Assembly (NCBI RefSeq): GCF_004329815.1
Contig: NZ_SJPE01000016.1
Span: 1 to 59,909 of the forward strand
Direction of reading: 5' to 3'
Length of the DNA: 59,909 nt
Origin: Flavobacterium silvisoli
GTDB taxonomy: Bacteria; Bacteroidota; Bacteroidia; Flavobacteriales; Flavobacteriaceae
Below the pieces are notes generated by a model, which was not told where the DNA came from, ran no database searches, and worked only from the letters and a program-made list of their open reading frames with translations. The position numbers and the translations under genes were made by a program. Positions 17,200-24,870 of the stretch are shown piece after piece; within the stretch, counting starts at the first letter, position 1, and the number at the start of each line of letters is the position of its first letter.

Positions 17200-18366
17200 A
17201 TGAATTCATATTTTACAGAAGAACACAATTTATTCAGAGAGAGTTTGCGCAATTTTTTGCAACAGGAGGTGGTGCCGCACATTGAAAAATGGGAAAAAAC
17301 AGGAACTATAGAGCGCTTTATTTGGAAAAAGTTTGGCGATATGGGTTTCTTCGGGATTGCCTATCCGGAAGCTTACGGAGGAATGAATTTGGATTTGTTT
17401 TACACGGTAGTGTTTTTAGAGGAACTTCAGAAAATTAAATCATCCGGTTTTGCTGCGGCGATGTGGGCACATGCTTATTTGGCTATGACGCATTTGAATG
17501 CCGAGGGCGACGAGCGCATTAAGCAAAACTATTTAGCTCCCAGTATTTCGGGAGACAAGATAGGGGCGTTGTGCATCACAGAGCCTTTCGGGGGGAGTGA
17601 TGTGGCCGGTATGCGCACCACTGCTGTCAAGCAAGGGAACAGTTATGTGATCAATGGGTCTAAAACTTTTATTACCAATGGCGTTTATGCTGATTACTAT
17701 GTGGTAGCTGCCAAAACCAGTCCGGAACTGGGAAACAAAGGCATCAGCATTTTTTTGGTTGACACCCAGACTCCCGGCATTTCGGCCACCAAACTGGATA
17801 AATTAGGATGGAGAGCTTCTGATACTGCCGAAATTTCGTTTGACAATGTTGTAATTCCTTTAGATAACTTAATGGGAGAAGAAGGAAAAGGATTTCCTTA
17901 TATCATGCAACACTTTGCTCTTGAGCGACTCGTTATGGCTGTCAACGCACACGCCAGAGCTGAATATGCTCTTGAGTACACCATTGATTATATGTCGCAA
18001 CGTGAGGCCTTTGGGACCAAAATCAATAAGTTTCAGGCGCTGCGCCATACCATGGTAGACCATGCTACAGAGGTGGAGCACTGTAAGGTGTTTAATTATG
18101 CTGCGGTTGATCGTTTGAATAAAGGCGAGTATGTGGTGAAAGAAGCTACGATGGCCAAATTAAAATCGACCAAAGTGGCGGATGAAGCTATTTACAGTTG
18201 TCTGCAAATGTTGGGTGGTTATGGTTATATGGAAGAATATCCTTTGGCCCGTTTGTTACGAGACAGTCGTTTAGGACCTATAGGTGGCGGAACTTCTGAG
18301 ATTTTGAGAGAGATTTTGTCTAAGATGATTATTGATAAGCAAAGTTATCAGCCGGCGGTTAAGTAG
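17200..18366 (+). CDS. Acyl-CoA dehydrogenase (isovaleryl/long-chain type active site)
   Basis: A 388-residue FAD enzyme that introduces a trans-2 double bond into acyl-CoA. FAD/substrate motifs CITEPFGGSDVAGM (about 125-138) and FITNGVYADYYVV are present, as are the C-terminal helices (QMLGGYGYMEEYPLARLLRDSRL). The usual catalytic Glu of the IYEGT motif is missing (IGGGT, G363), but a Glu occurs at E242 in FALERLVMA, the place used by isovaleryl-CoA and long-chain acyl-CoA dehydrogenases. It is therefore likely active on branched or long acyl-CoA. It lies 17 bp after the helix-hairpin-helix gene. Confidence 0.92.
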   Translation: MNSYFTEEHNLFRESLRNFLQQEVVPHIEKWEKTGTIERFIWKKFGDMGFFGIAYPEAYGGMNLDLFYTVVFLEELQKIKSSGFAAAMWAHAYLAMTHLNAEGDERIKQNYLAPSISGDKIGALCITEPFGGSDVAGMRTTAVKQGNSYVINGSKTFITNGVYADYYVVAAKTSPELGNKGISIFLVDTQTPGISATKLDKLGWRASDTAEISFDNVVIPLDNLMGEEGKGFPYIMQHFALERLVMAVNAHARAEYALEYTIDYMSQREAFGTKINKFQALRHTMVDHATEVEHCKVFNYAAVDRLNKGEYVVKEATMAKLKSTKVADEAIYSCLQMLGGYGYMEEYPLARLLRDSRLGPIGGGTSEILREILSKMIIDKQSYQPAVK

Positions 18367-18367
18367 A

Positions 18368-18463
18368 TGGCAGATTGCAGATTGTTGATTGCAGATTGCA
18401 GATTGTTGATTGTTGATTGCAGATTTATAGATGATAGACGGATAGATGATGGACTGATTGACT
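18368..18463. repeat. Heptad-like low-complexity array upstream of rpsU
   Basis: GATTGCA and GATTGTT words alternate from about 18372 to 18426, then GATAGATGATAGACGG words as at 714-789. The rest of 18367-18515 is AT-rich and holds only this array and promoter sequence. Confidence 0.75.
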
Positions 18464-18515
18464 GGTGGGTTTTGAAAATATTTTTTATTTATCCTTTTTA
18501 ATTCAAAAAAAAAAT

Positions 18516-18523
18516 TACCTTTG
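18516..18523 (+). promoter_or_regulatory. -7 box (TACCTTTG) for rpsU
   Basis: Perfect TAnnTTTG 31 nt before the rpsU start; the spacing to any TTG is poor, the upstream side being an A tract. Gives a leader of roughly 25 nt. Confidence 0.55.
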
Positions 18524-18538
18524 CGCCCACTAAATGAG

Positions 18539-18546
18539 AGGAGGTG
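18539..18546 (+). promoter_or_regulatory. Strong Shine-Dalgarno sequence of rpsU (AGGAGGTG)
   Basis: Eight bases fully complementary to the 16S anti-Shine-Dalgarno, 8 nt before the ATG at 18555. No comparable site precedes the neighbouring genes. In Flavobacterium the anti-SD is sequestered by bS21, bS18 and bS6, and rpsU is known to keep an SD so that ribosomes lacking bS21 can translate it: an autoregulatory loop. A 5-codon frame (ATG 18534 to TAA 18549-18551) overlaps the site and may be chance. Confidence 0.9.
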
Positions 18547-18554
18547 TCTAAATT

Positions 18555-18749
18555 ATGTTGATTATACCTATTAAAGACGGAGAGAACATTGATAGAGCAT
18601 TAAAGCGCTACAAGAGAAAATTCGATAAAACCGGAACTGTAAGACAACTTAGAGCGCGTCAGGCGTTTACTAAGCCTTCTGTAGTGAGAAGAGCGCAAAT
18701 TCAAAAAGCTGCTTATATTCAAACCTTAAGAGATAGTTTGGAAGGATAG
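18555..18749 (+). CDS. rpsU: 30S ribosomal protein bS21
   Basis: A 64-residue basic protein starting MLIIPIKDGENIDRALKRYK, typical of bS21, with the conserved KRKFDKTGTVRQLR segment. It sits near the 3' end of 16S rRNA; in Bacteroidota it helps hide the anti-Shine-Dalgarno tail. The start is fixed by the SD site. It has its own -7 box and ends in a hairpin that also carries the xerC -7 box. Confidence 0.96.
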   Translation: MLIIPIKDGENIDRALKRYKRKFDKTGTVRQLRARQAFTKPSVVRRAQIQKAAYIQTLRDSLEG

Positions 18750-18771
18750 ATAAAATCCTTGTCAAGATACT

Positions 18772-18818
18772 ACCGCGAGTCAGTAAAGTTTAGTAACTTT
18801 GGGACTCGCGGTTTTTTT
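18772..18818 (+). terminator. Long hairpin terminator of rpsU
   Basis: Outer stem ACCGCGAGTC (18772-18781) / GACTCGCGGT (18803-18812), inner stem AAAGTT / AACTTT with loop TAGT, then seven Ts. It ends the rpsU transcript immediately before the xerC start codon. Confidence 0.85.
18794..18801 (+). promoter_or_regulatory. Candidate -7 box (TAACTTTG) for xerC inside the rpsU terminator
   Basis: A perfect TAnnTTTG overlaps the inner stem of the terminator and would start transcription within its right arm, about 10 nt before the xerC ATG. There is no TTG at ideal spacing. Candidate only. Confidence 0.45.
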
Positions 18819-19715
18819 ATGGACAATTTGAAACATAAGTTTGGAGATTATTTGTTGTCGGAGAAGCACTATTCCCGGCATACCGTAGAAGCCTATTTGA
18901 ACGACCTTGGTTTTTTTGAGTCGTTTTTGGCTGCTGAATTTGATGACAGCGATTTGGTTCGGGTTGCTTACAGTCAGATTCGCGCCTGGATTGTTTCGCT
19001 TTCTGATGACGGACTGTCTAACGCTTCCATTAACCGGAAAATATCTTCTTTAAAATCATTTTATACATTTTTGCTGAAAACGAAACAAATTGACTCCAGT
19101 CCGTTGTTGAAGCATAAAGCCCTGAAGTCGCCTAAAAAGCTTCAGATTCCGTTTTCGGAGCAGGAGCTTGATTTGGTGTTGAACCAGCTTCAGTTTACGG
19201 ATGATTTTGACGGTATTCGCAATAAACTGATTATTGATTTGTTTTACACTGCCGGAATCCGAAGAGCGGAGCTGATTGGTCTGAAAGTTCAACATGTTGA
19301 TTTGTCTGCCAATACCCTGAAGGTTTTAGGAAAACGGAATAAGGAGCGGATTATTCCGATCTTGCCGGTTGTTGCTCAGCAGATCAAAAAGTATTTATCC
19401 GAACGAGCACAATTACAAAGCATTACGGATTCGGAGCATTTTTTTCTACTGTTAAAAGGCGTTAAATTGAGCAATTCGTTTGTATATCGTTTAATAAATG
19501 ATTACTTTAGTAATGTCTCAGAGAAGGTAAAAAGGAGTCCGCATATCCTACGGCATACGTTTGCGACCCATTTGCTCAACCATGGGGCCGATATAAATTC
19601 AGTTAAAGAATTATTGGGGCATTCCAGTTTGGCCTCTACCCAAGTCTACACGCACAGCAGTTTAGCAGAACTTAAAAAAGTTTACGGTAGTGCTCATCCG
19701 CGAAACCAACAATAA
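18819..19715 (+). CDS. xerC: Tyrosine recombinase XerC-like
   Basis: Site-specific recombinase that resolves chromosome dimers at dif with a partner. The 298-residue protein has an N-terminal SAM-like core-binding domain (about 1-90; SRHTVEAYLNDL) and a catalytic domain with R148 (AGIRRAELIGL), H242 and R245 (HILRHTFATHLL), H268 (LLGHSS) and nucleophile Y277 (STQVYTH). The start MDNLKHKF at 18819 follows the rpsU terminator; the longer frame from 18759 would run through that hairpin and is rejected. Position next to rpsU and hpf and the full catalytic set support a housekeeping Xer rather than a phage integrase; XerC versus XerD is not certain. Confidence 0.9.
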   Translation: MDNLKHKFGDYLLSEKHYSRHTVEAYLNDLGFFESFLAAEFDDSDLVRVAYSQIRAWIVSLSDDGLSNASINRKISSLKSFYTFLLKTKQIDSSPLLKHKALKSPKKLQIPFSEQELDLVLNQLQFTDDFDGIRNKLIIDLFYTAGIRRAELIGLKVQHVDLSANTLKVLGKRNKERIIPILPVVAQQIKKYLSERAQLQSITDSEHFFLLLKGVKLSNSFVYRLINDYFSNVSEKVKRSPHILRHTFATHLLNHGADINSVKELLGHSSLASTQVYTHSSLAELKKVYGSAHPRNQQ

Positions 19716-19747
19716 TTCGACAATGTTTAACCAATAAAAATTTGATT

Positions 19748-20050
19748 ATGAAGGTAAATGTTCATGCAGTAAATTTCACTGTCGACAGAAAGCTGGTAGA
19801 TTTCATTCAGGAACGATTAGGTAAACTCGAAAAATATTACGACAAAGTAGTTTCGTCAGATGTTTTTTTGAAGGTAGAAAAAACAAGTGAGAAAGAAAAT
19901 AAAGTGGTAGAGGTTAAAATTCTCGTTCCGGGAGATGATTTTATGGTAAAGAAACAATGTAAAACATTTGAGGAAGCAGTGGAGTTGTCGTCAGAATCAC
20001 TCGAGCGATTATTGGTCAAAAGAAAGGAAAAAATCAGAACCCACATATAA
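19748..20050 (+). CDS. hpf: Short ribosome hibernation-promoting factor
   Basis: A 100-residue protein starting MKVNVHAVNFTVDRKLVDFI with the beta-alpha-beta-beta-beta-alpha pattern of the HPF/RaiA family (VFLKVEKTSEKENKVVEVKI, then EEAVELSSESLERLL). The C-terminal dimerisation domain of long HPF is absent, so this is the short form. It binds idle 30S subunits in stationary phase. A terminator hairpin follows. Confidence 0.88.
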   Translation: MKVNVHAVNFTVDRKLVDFIQERLGKLEKYYDKVVSSDVFLKVEKTSEKENKVVEVKILVPGDDFMVKKQCKTFEEAVELSSESLERLLVKRKEKIRTHI

Positions 20051-20074
20051 GATAAAAATTTTTCTAAAAATGTT

Positions 20075-20103
20075 TTGATTAAAAGATAAAATCCATACAT
20101 TTG
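20075..20103 (+). promoter_or_regulatory. Promoter of the tRNA-tuf operon
   Basis: TTG (20075-20077), 18 nt, TACATTTG (20096-20103): complete consensus. The predicted start falls near 20110, inside the following hairpin and about 32 nt before tRNA-Thr. Confidence 0.75.
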
Positions 20104-20104
20104 C

Positions 20105-20132
20105 AGTCCGTTAGAAATAGCGGACTTTTTTT
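20105..20132 (+). terminator. Terminator hairpin after hpf, overlapping the tRNA operon start
   Basis: Stem AGTCCG / CGGACT with a 10-nt A-rich loop and seven Ts. Transcripts beginning at the preceding promoter would lack the left arm and so escape it. Confidence 0.75.
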
Positions 20133-20141
20133 ATTGTATAT

Positions 20142-20215
20142 GCCAGCGTAGCTCAGTTGGCTAGAGCAGCTGATTTGTAATCAGCAGGTCGTGGGTTCGA
20201 ATCCCTCCGCCGGCT
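20142..20215 (+). tRNA. tRNA-Thr (anticodon TGT)
   Basis: Cloverleaf with anticodon stem GCTGA/TCAGC and loop TTTGTAA, T loop TTCGAAT. Two mismatches: A4-C69 in the acceptor stem (GCCAGCG against CGCCGGC) and T50-T64 in the T stem. Discriminator T, followed by encoded CA. First gene of the tRNA-tuf operon. Confidence 0.95.
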
Positions 20216-20244
20216 CAACCTCAGGTATTGAGATAAAAAAAGTT

Positions 20245-20326
20245 GGGGAGATACTCAAGCGGCCAACGAGGGCGGACTGTAAATCCGCTGACTAAGTCTT
20301 CGCAGGTTCGAATCCTGCTCTCCCCA
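20245..20326 (+). tRNA. tRNA-Tyr (anticodon GTA)
   Basis: Class II tRNA with acceptor GGGGAGA/TCTCCCC, anticodon loop CTGTAAA between GCGGA and TCCGC, and a long variable arm. Discriminator A. Confidence 0.96.
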
Positions 20327-20461
20327 CAGGCTTTTATGATTGATTTGAATATTTGTTTCGGATTAATTGGTTGAAAGACGTGATGAGGCTTTGCCTTGTT
20401 GGAATTGCAAGCCAGCTTGTAATTTTAAAAAAAACAGTGAAGGTAAAACTTTGCTGACCTT

Positions 20462-20533
20462 GCCGACTTAGCTCAGGGGTAGAGTGCTTCCTTGGTAAGG
20501 AAGAGGTCACGGGTTCAAATCCCGTAGTTGGCT
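20462..20533 (+). tRNA. tRNA-Thr (anticodon GGT)
   Basis: Acceptor GCCGACT/AGTTGGC (one G-T pair), anticodon stem CTTCC/GGAAG with loop TTGGTAA. Discriminator T. The 135-nt gap before it, where glyT is usually found, holds no tRNA. Confidence 0.96.
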
Positions 20534-20590
20534 CAAAATTGTAAAATTTGAACACTAATAAATATATAACTAAGTTTAAAATCAATTAAA

Positions 20591-21778
20591 ATGGCAAAAG
20601 AAAATTTTAATCGTAACAAGCCACACCTTAATATTGGTACAATTGGGCACGTGGATCACGGAAAAACTACATTAACTGCTGCGATCACTAAAGTGTTATC
20701 TGATGCAGGTTACTGTCAAGCAAAATCATTTGATCAAATTGATAATGCTCCAGAAGAAAAAGAAAGAGGTATTACTATCAATACATCACACGTAGAGTAC
20801 GAAACTGCTAACCGTCACTACGCACACGTTGACTGTCCGGGTCACGCGGATTACGTTAAGAACATGGTTACCGGTGCTGCTCAAATGGACGGTGCTATCT
20901 TAGTAGTAGCTGCTACTGACGGACCAATGCCACAAACTCGTGAGCACATCCTTTTAGGGCGTCAGGTAGGTATTCCAAGAATCGTTGTATTCATGAACAA
21001 AGTGGATATGGTTGATGATGCGGAATTATTAGAATTAGTTGAGATGGAAATCAGAGACTTGTTGTCTTTCTATGAGTACGACGGAGATAATGGTCCTGTA
21101 ATCCAAGGTTCAGCTTTAGGAGGATTGAACAACGACCCTGTATGGGTTCCTAAAATCATCGAATTGATGGAAGCTGTTGACAACTGGATTGAAGAGCCGG
21201 TACGTGACAATGCTAAGCCATTCTTGATGCCAGTTGAAGATGTATTTACTATTACAGGTCGTGGAACTGTTGCTACAGGTCGTATCGAAACCGGAGTTGC
21301 TAATACAGGAGATCCAGTTGAAATCATCGGTATGGGGGCTGAGAAATTGACTTCTACTATTACAGGAGTTGAGATGTTCCGTAAAATCCTTGACAGAGGT
21401 GAGGCTGGAGATAACGTAGGTTTATTGTTAAGAGGTATTGATAAAGCTGATATCAAAAGAGGTATGGTTATCATCAAGCCAGGATCAGTTAAGCCACACT
21501 CTAAATTCAAAGCTGAGGTTTATATCTTGAAAAAAGAAGAAGGTGGTCGTCACACGCCATTCCACAATAACTACCGTCCACAGTTCTATGTACGTACTAC
21601 TGACGTAACCGGAGTTATTACTTTACCAGCAGGTGTAGAGATGGTAATGCCAGGTGATAACTTAACTATTGAAGTTGCTTTGTTGAGCCCAATCGCTATG
21701 AACGTAGGTTTGCGTTTTGCTATCCGTGAAGGTGGTAGAACTGTTGGAGCTGGTCAGGTAACTGAAATTTTAGAATAA
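20591..21778 (+). CDS. tuf: Elongation factor Tu
   Basis: GTPase that delivers aminoacyl-tRNA to the ribosome. The 395-residue protein has the P loop GHVDHGKTT (about 18-26), the switch II region [12 protein letters not shown], the NKVD motif (FMNKVDMVD) and the three-domain C-terminal part ([14 protein letters not shown] at the end). Lies 57 bp after tRNA-Thr in the classical thrU-tyrU-(glyT)-thrT-tuf arrangement. A strong terminator follows. Confidence 0.98.
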   Translation: MAKENFNRNKPHLNIGTIGHVDHGKTTLTAAITKVLSDAGYCQAKSFDQIDNAPEEKERGITINTSHVEYETANRHYAHVDCPGHADYVKNMVTGAAQMDGAILVVAATDGPMPQTREHILLGRQVGIPRIVVFMNKVDMVDDAELLELVEMEIRDLLSFYEYDGDNGPVIQGSALGGLNNDPVWVPKIIELMEAVDNWIEEPVRDNAKPFLMPVEDVFTITGRGTVATGRIETGVANTGDPVEIIGMGAEKLTSTITGVEMFRKILDRGEAGDNVGLLLRGIDKADIKRGMVIIKPGSVKPHSKFKAEVYILKKEEGGRHTPFHNNYRPQFYVRTTDVTGVITLPAGVEMVMPGDNLTIEVALLSPIAMNVGLRFAIREGGRTVGAGQVTEILE

Positions 21779-21797
21779 ATTTAAATCCAATAGAATT

Positions 21798-21833
21798 CCA
21801 GCAGAGAGCCTATGGGTTGCTCTGCTGGTTTTT
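21798..21833 (+). terminator. Terminator after tuf, just before tRNA-Trp
   Basis: Perfect 9-bp outer stem CCAGCAGAG / CTCTGCTGG, inner AGCC/GGTT pairs, then TTTTT. Only six bases separate it from tRNA-Trp, and no TAnnTTTG box lies between, so partial read-through probably feeds the downstream genes. Confidence 0.85.
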
Positions 21834-21839
21834 ATAGAA

Positions 21840-21910
21840 ACGGGCGTAGTTCAAGGGTAGAATAGCGGTCTCCAAAACCGTTGATGGGGGTTCGAATCCC
21901 TCCGCCCGTG
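21840..21910 (+). tRNA. tRNA-Trp (anticodon CCA)
   Basis: Acceptor ACGGGCG/CGCCCGT, anticodon loop CTCCAAA between GCGGT and ACCGT, T loop TTCGAAT, discriminator G. Encoded CA follows. It is 18 bp upstream of secE. Confidence 0.96.
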
Positions 21911-21928
21911 CAAATAAAAATATTTACA

Positions 21929-22126
21929 ATGGCAAAAATTGTTACCTATATATCAGAATCATTTGAGGAATTAAAATCAAATGTGACTTGGCCGGAATGG
22001 GCTGAAGTGCAAAAGTTCACTATAGTTGTGGCTGTGTTTTCAGTGGTTTTTGCTTTAGCTACATGGGGTGTTGATGAGCTTTGTGCCAAAGCGATTGCAG
22101 GAATTTTTAATTTAATAAAATCATAA
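21929..22126 (+). CDS. secE: Preprotein translocase subunit SecE
   Basis: A 65-residue single-span membrane protein starting MAKIVTYISESFEELKSNVT with the conserved VTWPEW motif before the transmembrane helix (FTIVVAVFSVVFALATWGV). Part of the SecYEG channel. The open frame extends upstream through tRNA-Trp, but the ATG at 21929 after the tRNA is the real start. Ten bases separate it from nusG. Confidence 0.96.
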   Translation: MAKIVTYISESFEELKSNVTWPEWAEVQKFTIVVAVFSVVFALATWGVDELCAKAIAGIFNLIKS

Positions 22127-22136
22127 TTTCCCAAGC

Positions 22137-22688
22137 ATGGCTGATAATAATGTGAAGAAATGGTATGTGGTTAGAGCTGTAAGCGGACAGGAAAATAAAG
22201 TCAAGGCTTATATCGAAACCGAAATCAACCGATTAGGAATGTCTGATTACATTTCTCAAGTATTGGTTCCAACTGAAAAGGTGGTACAGGTAAGAGACGG
22301 TAAGAAGATAGCTAAGGATAAAGTATACTTTCCGGGCTATGTCATGATAGAGGCTAATTTGATTGGAGAGATACCACATATTATTAAATCAATTACCGGA
22401 GTGATTGGGTTTTTAGGTGAGGTTAAAGGTGGCGATCCGGTGCCTTTGCGTTTGTCTGAGGTAAACAGAATGCTGGGTAAAGTAGATGAATTATCGGTGA
22501 ATACCGACACTCAAAATATACCCTTCAACATTGGGGAAACCATTAAAGTGGTGGATGGTCCTTTCAACGGTTTCAACGGAACTATTGAAAAAATTAATGA
22601 AGAAAAGCGTAAGCTGGAAGTGATGGTGAAAATTTTCGGAAGAAAGACGCCATTGGAATTGAGCTTTATGCAAGTTGAAAAAGTATAA
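22137..22688 (+). CDS. nusG: Transcription termination/antitermination factor NusG
   Basis: 183 residues: N-terminal NGN domain (KWYVVRAVSGQENKVKAYIE at the start; VYFPGYVMIEANL near 62-75) and a C-terminal KOW domain (VVDGPFNGFNGTIEKINEEK). Couples RNA polymerase to Rho or ribosomes. In the conserved secE-nusG-rplKAJL-rpoBC order. Confidence 0.97.
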   Translation: MADNNVKKWYVVRAVSGQENKVKAYIETEINRLGMSDYISQVLVPTEKVVQVRDGKKIAKDKVYFPGYVMIEANLIGEIPHIIKSITGVIGFLGEVKGGDPVPLRLSEVNRMLGKVDELSVNTDTQNIPFNIGETIKVVDGPFNGFNGTIEKINEEKRKLEVMVKIFGRKTPLELSFMQVEKV

Positions 22689-22755
22689 TTTTTTGTTACA
22701 TATATTATAACACGCGTCAATCGCTTCCAATTGAGAGATGCAAAATTTTTAAACA

Positions 22756-23202
22756 ATGGCTAAAGAAATTAGTAAAGTAGTTAAACTACAAGTTAAGGGA
22801 GGTGCTGCGAACCCGTCGCCACCGGTTGGACCTGCTTTGGGAGCTGCTGGGGTTAACATCATGGAATTCTGTAAGCAATTTAATGCCAGAACTCAGGATC
22901 AACCCGGCAAAGTGTTACCGGTACAAATTACCGTGTACAAAGACAAATCGTTTGATTTTGTCGTGAAAACTCCACCTGCCGCAGTTCAGTTAATGGATGC
23001 TGCTAAAATTAAATCCGGTTCCGGAGAGCCAAATCGTCGTAAAGTGGGCAGCGTAAGCTGGGACCAAATTAAAACGATTGCTGAGGACAAAATGCCTGAT
23101 TTAAATGCATTCACTTTAGAATCTGCTATGAGCATGGTTGCTGGAACAGCTAGATCAATGGGATTAACTGTAACCGGAGATTCTCCGTTAAAACAAGCGT
23201 AA
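22756..23202 (+). CDS. rplK: 50S ribosomal protein uL11
   Basis: 148 residues with the N-terminal [20 protein letters not shown] and rRNA-binding C-terminal domain ([20 protein letters not shown]). Forms the GTPase-associated stalk base. The 67-nt leader from nusG is AT-rich and contains no clear promoter. Followed by rplA after 3 bp. Confidence 0.98.
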   Translation: MAKEISKVVKLQVKGGAANPSPPVGPALGAAGVNIMEFCKQFNARTQDQPGKVLPVQITVYKDKSFDFVVKTPPAAVQLMDAAKIKSGSGEPNRRKVGSVSWDQIKTIAEDKMPDLNAFTLESAMSMVAGTARSMGLTVTGDSPLKQA

Positions 23203-23205
23203 GAC

Positions 23206-23895
23206 ATGGCAAAATTGACAAAAAAACAAAAAGAGGCTGCTGCAAAGATTGAGAAGAACAAATTGTATTCGTTAAAAGATGCTTCATCTTTATTGAAAAC
23301 AGTTGCTTCAGCAAAATTTGATGAGTCAGTAGATATTGCTGTTCGTTTAGGAGTTGATCCGAGAAAAGCAAATCAAATGGTAAGAGGTGTTGTAACCCTT
23401 CCTCACGGAACCGGTAAAGATACTAAAGTTTTGGCTTTGGTTACTCCGGACAAAGAAGCAGAGGCTAAAGCTGCCGGTGCTGATTACGTAGGATTGGATG
23501 ATTACCTTCAAAAAATTAAAGATGGTTGGACAGATGTGGATGTAATCATCACTATGCCGGCTATCATGGGTAAATTAGGTCCTTTAGGACGTGTGTTAGG
23601 TCCTAGAGGCTTAATGCCAAACCCTAAGACAGGAACAGTAACTATGGAGATAGGAAAAGCTGTTGCTGAAGTGAAAGCGGGTAAAATCGACTTTAAAGTG
23701 GATAAAACAGGTATCGTACATGCCGGTATCGGAAGAATTTCTTTTGATGCAGACAAAATTGTAGATAACGCTCACGAAATTATTCAAACATTAGTTAAAT
23801 TAAAACCAACTGCAGCCAAAGGTACTTACATCAAGTCTATCCACTTGTCAAGCACTATGAGTCCTGCTATTGCTTTAGATCCTAAAGCGGTATAA
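23206..23895 (+). CDS. rplA: 50S ribosomal protein uL1
   Basis: 229 residues; signature [20 protein letters not shown] at the centre and [20 protein letters not shown] nearby. Forms the mobile L1 stalk and in other bacteria represses its own operon by binding the mRNA leader; no obvious mimic was identified here. Confidence 0.98.
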   Translation: MAKLTKKQKEAAAKIEKNKLYSLKDASSLLKTVASAKFDESVDIAVRLGVDPRKANQMVRGVVTLPHGTGKDTKVLALVTPDKEAEAKAAGADYVGLDDYLQKIKDGWTDVDVIITMPAIMGKLGPLGRVLGPRGLMPNPKTGTVTMEIGKAVAEVKAGKIDFKVDKTGIVHAGIGRISFDADKIVDNAHEIIQTLVKLKPTAAKGTYIKSIHLSSTMSPAIALDPKAV

Positions 23896-23918
23896 TTGGT
23901 AGTTAAACACATTTTATT

Positions 23919-24419
23919 ATGACAAGAGAAGAAAAATCAATCGCGATAGAAGATTTAACTGCAAAGTTGGCTGAGACTAATATTATCTACATTGCAGATA
24001 CTTCAGGATTAGATGCAGAGACTACTTCCAATTTAAGAAGAGCTTGTTTCAAAGCCGGAATCAAATTAGAGGTTGTTAAAAACACTTTGCTTGAAAAAGC
24101 AATGGAAGCTTCTGCTAACGATTACGGAGATTTACCAACTGTTTTAAAAGGTAACTCCTCTGTATTTATTGCTGACGTGGCTAACGCACCGGCAAAAATC
24201 ATCAAAGACTTTAGAAAGAAATCAGACAAACCTGTTTTCAAAGGGGCTTACATCAACCAAGAAATCTACATTGGAGATAACTTGTTAGACAGCTTAGCAT
24301 CGCTTAAATCTAAAGAAGAAGTTATCGGTGAAATCATCGGATTACTTCAATCACCTGCACAACGTATTATTTCAGCTTTGTTGAACAATGCTGAACAAAA
24401 AGGCGAAGCGGCAGAATAA
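23919..24419 (+). CDS. rplJ: 50S ribosomal protein uL10
   Basis: 166 residues starting MTREEKSIAIEDLTAKLAET, with the rRNA-binding N-terminal domain and a C-terminal helix that carries L7/L12 dimers (PAQRIISALLNNAEQ). Scaffolds the ribosomal stalk. Lies 23 bp after rplA. Confidence 0.97.
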   Translation: MTREEKSIAIEDLTAKLAETNIIYIADTSGLDAETTSNLRRACFKAGIKLEVVKNTLLEKAMEASANDYGDLPTVLKGNSSVFIADVANAPAKIIKDFRKKSDKPVFKGAYINQEIYIGDNLLDSLASLKSKEEVIGEIIGLLQSPAQRIISALLNNAEQKGEAAE

Positions 24420-24473
24420 GAAGAGCAGACTAAAAAAATAATAAATTAAAGAACATTTTAAACGATAGAAAAA

Positions 24474-24848
24474 ATGGCAGATTTGAAACAATTCGCAGAA
24501 CAATTAGTTAACTTGACAGTAAAAGAAGTTAATGATTTAGCTACAATATTAAAAGATGAGTACGGTATCGAACCAGCTGCTGCAGCTGTAGTAGTTGCTG
24601 CCGGTGGAGCCGGAGACGGTGGAGCTGCTGAAGAGCAAACAGAATTCACTGTAGTATTGAAAGATGCTGGTGCTTCTAAATTAGCAGTAGTTAAAGCTGT
24701 TAAAGAATTAACAGGTCTTGGCTTGAAAGAAGCAAAAGATATTGTTGATGGTGCTCCTGCAAACATCAAAGAAGGAGTTTCTAAAGCAGAAGCTGAAGGT
24801 TTGAAAAAATCTTTAGAAGAAGCTGGAGCTGTTGTTGAGTTAAAATAA
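24474..24848 (+). CDS. rplL: 50S ribosomal protein bL12
   Basis: 124 residues: N-terminal dimerisation region, Ala/Gly hinge ([17 protein letters not shown]) and C-terminal factor-binding domain with [20 protein letters not shown]. Recruits translation GTPases. Followed by a strong hairpin before rpoB. Confidence 0.98.
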   Translation: MADLKQFAEQLVNLTVKEVNDLATILKDEYGIEPAAAAVVVAAGGAGDGGAAEEQTEFTVVLKDAGASKLAVVKAVKELTGLGLKEAKDIVDGAPANIKEGVSKAEAEGLKKSLEEAGAVVELK

Positions 24849-24870
24849 TCCAACACCGGTTTTAGAACTA

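Noticed and set aside
18759..18818. Longer N-terminus of XerC
   Set aside because: Would translate the rpsU terminator hairpin.
20334..20585. 83-residue minus-strand frame over the second tRNA-Thr
   Set aside because: Overlaps a tRNA and includes PVTSSLPRKHS-type translation of it; classic artefact.
22689..22755. Riboswitch or promoter before rplK
   Set aside because: Short AT-rich leader with no consensus box or clear structure.
24458..24856. Minus-strand frame across rplL
   Set aside because: Shadow of the Ala/Gly-rich rplL coding strand.
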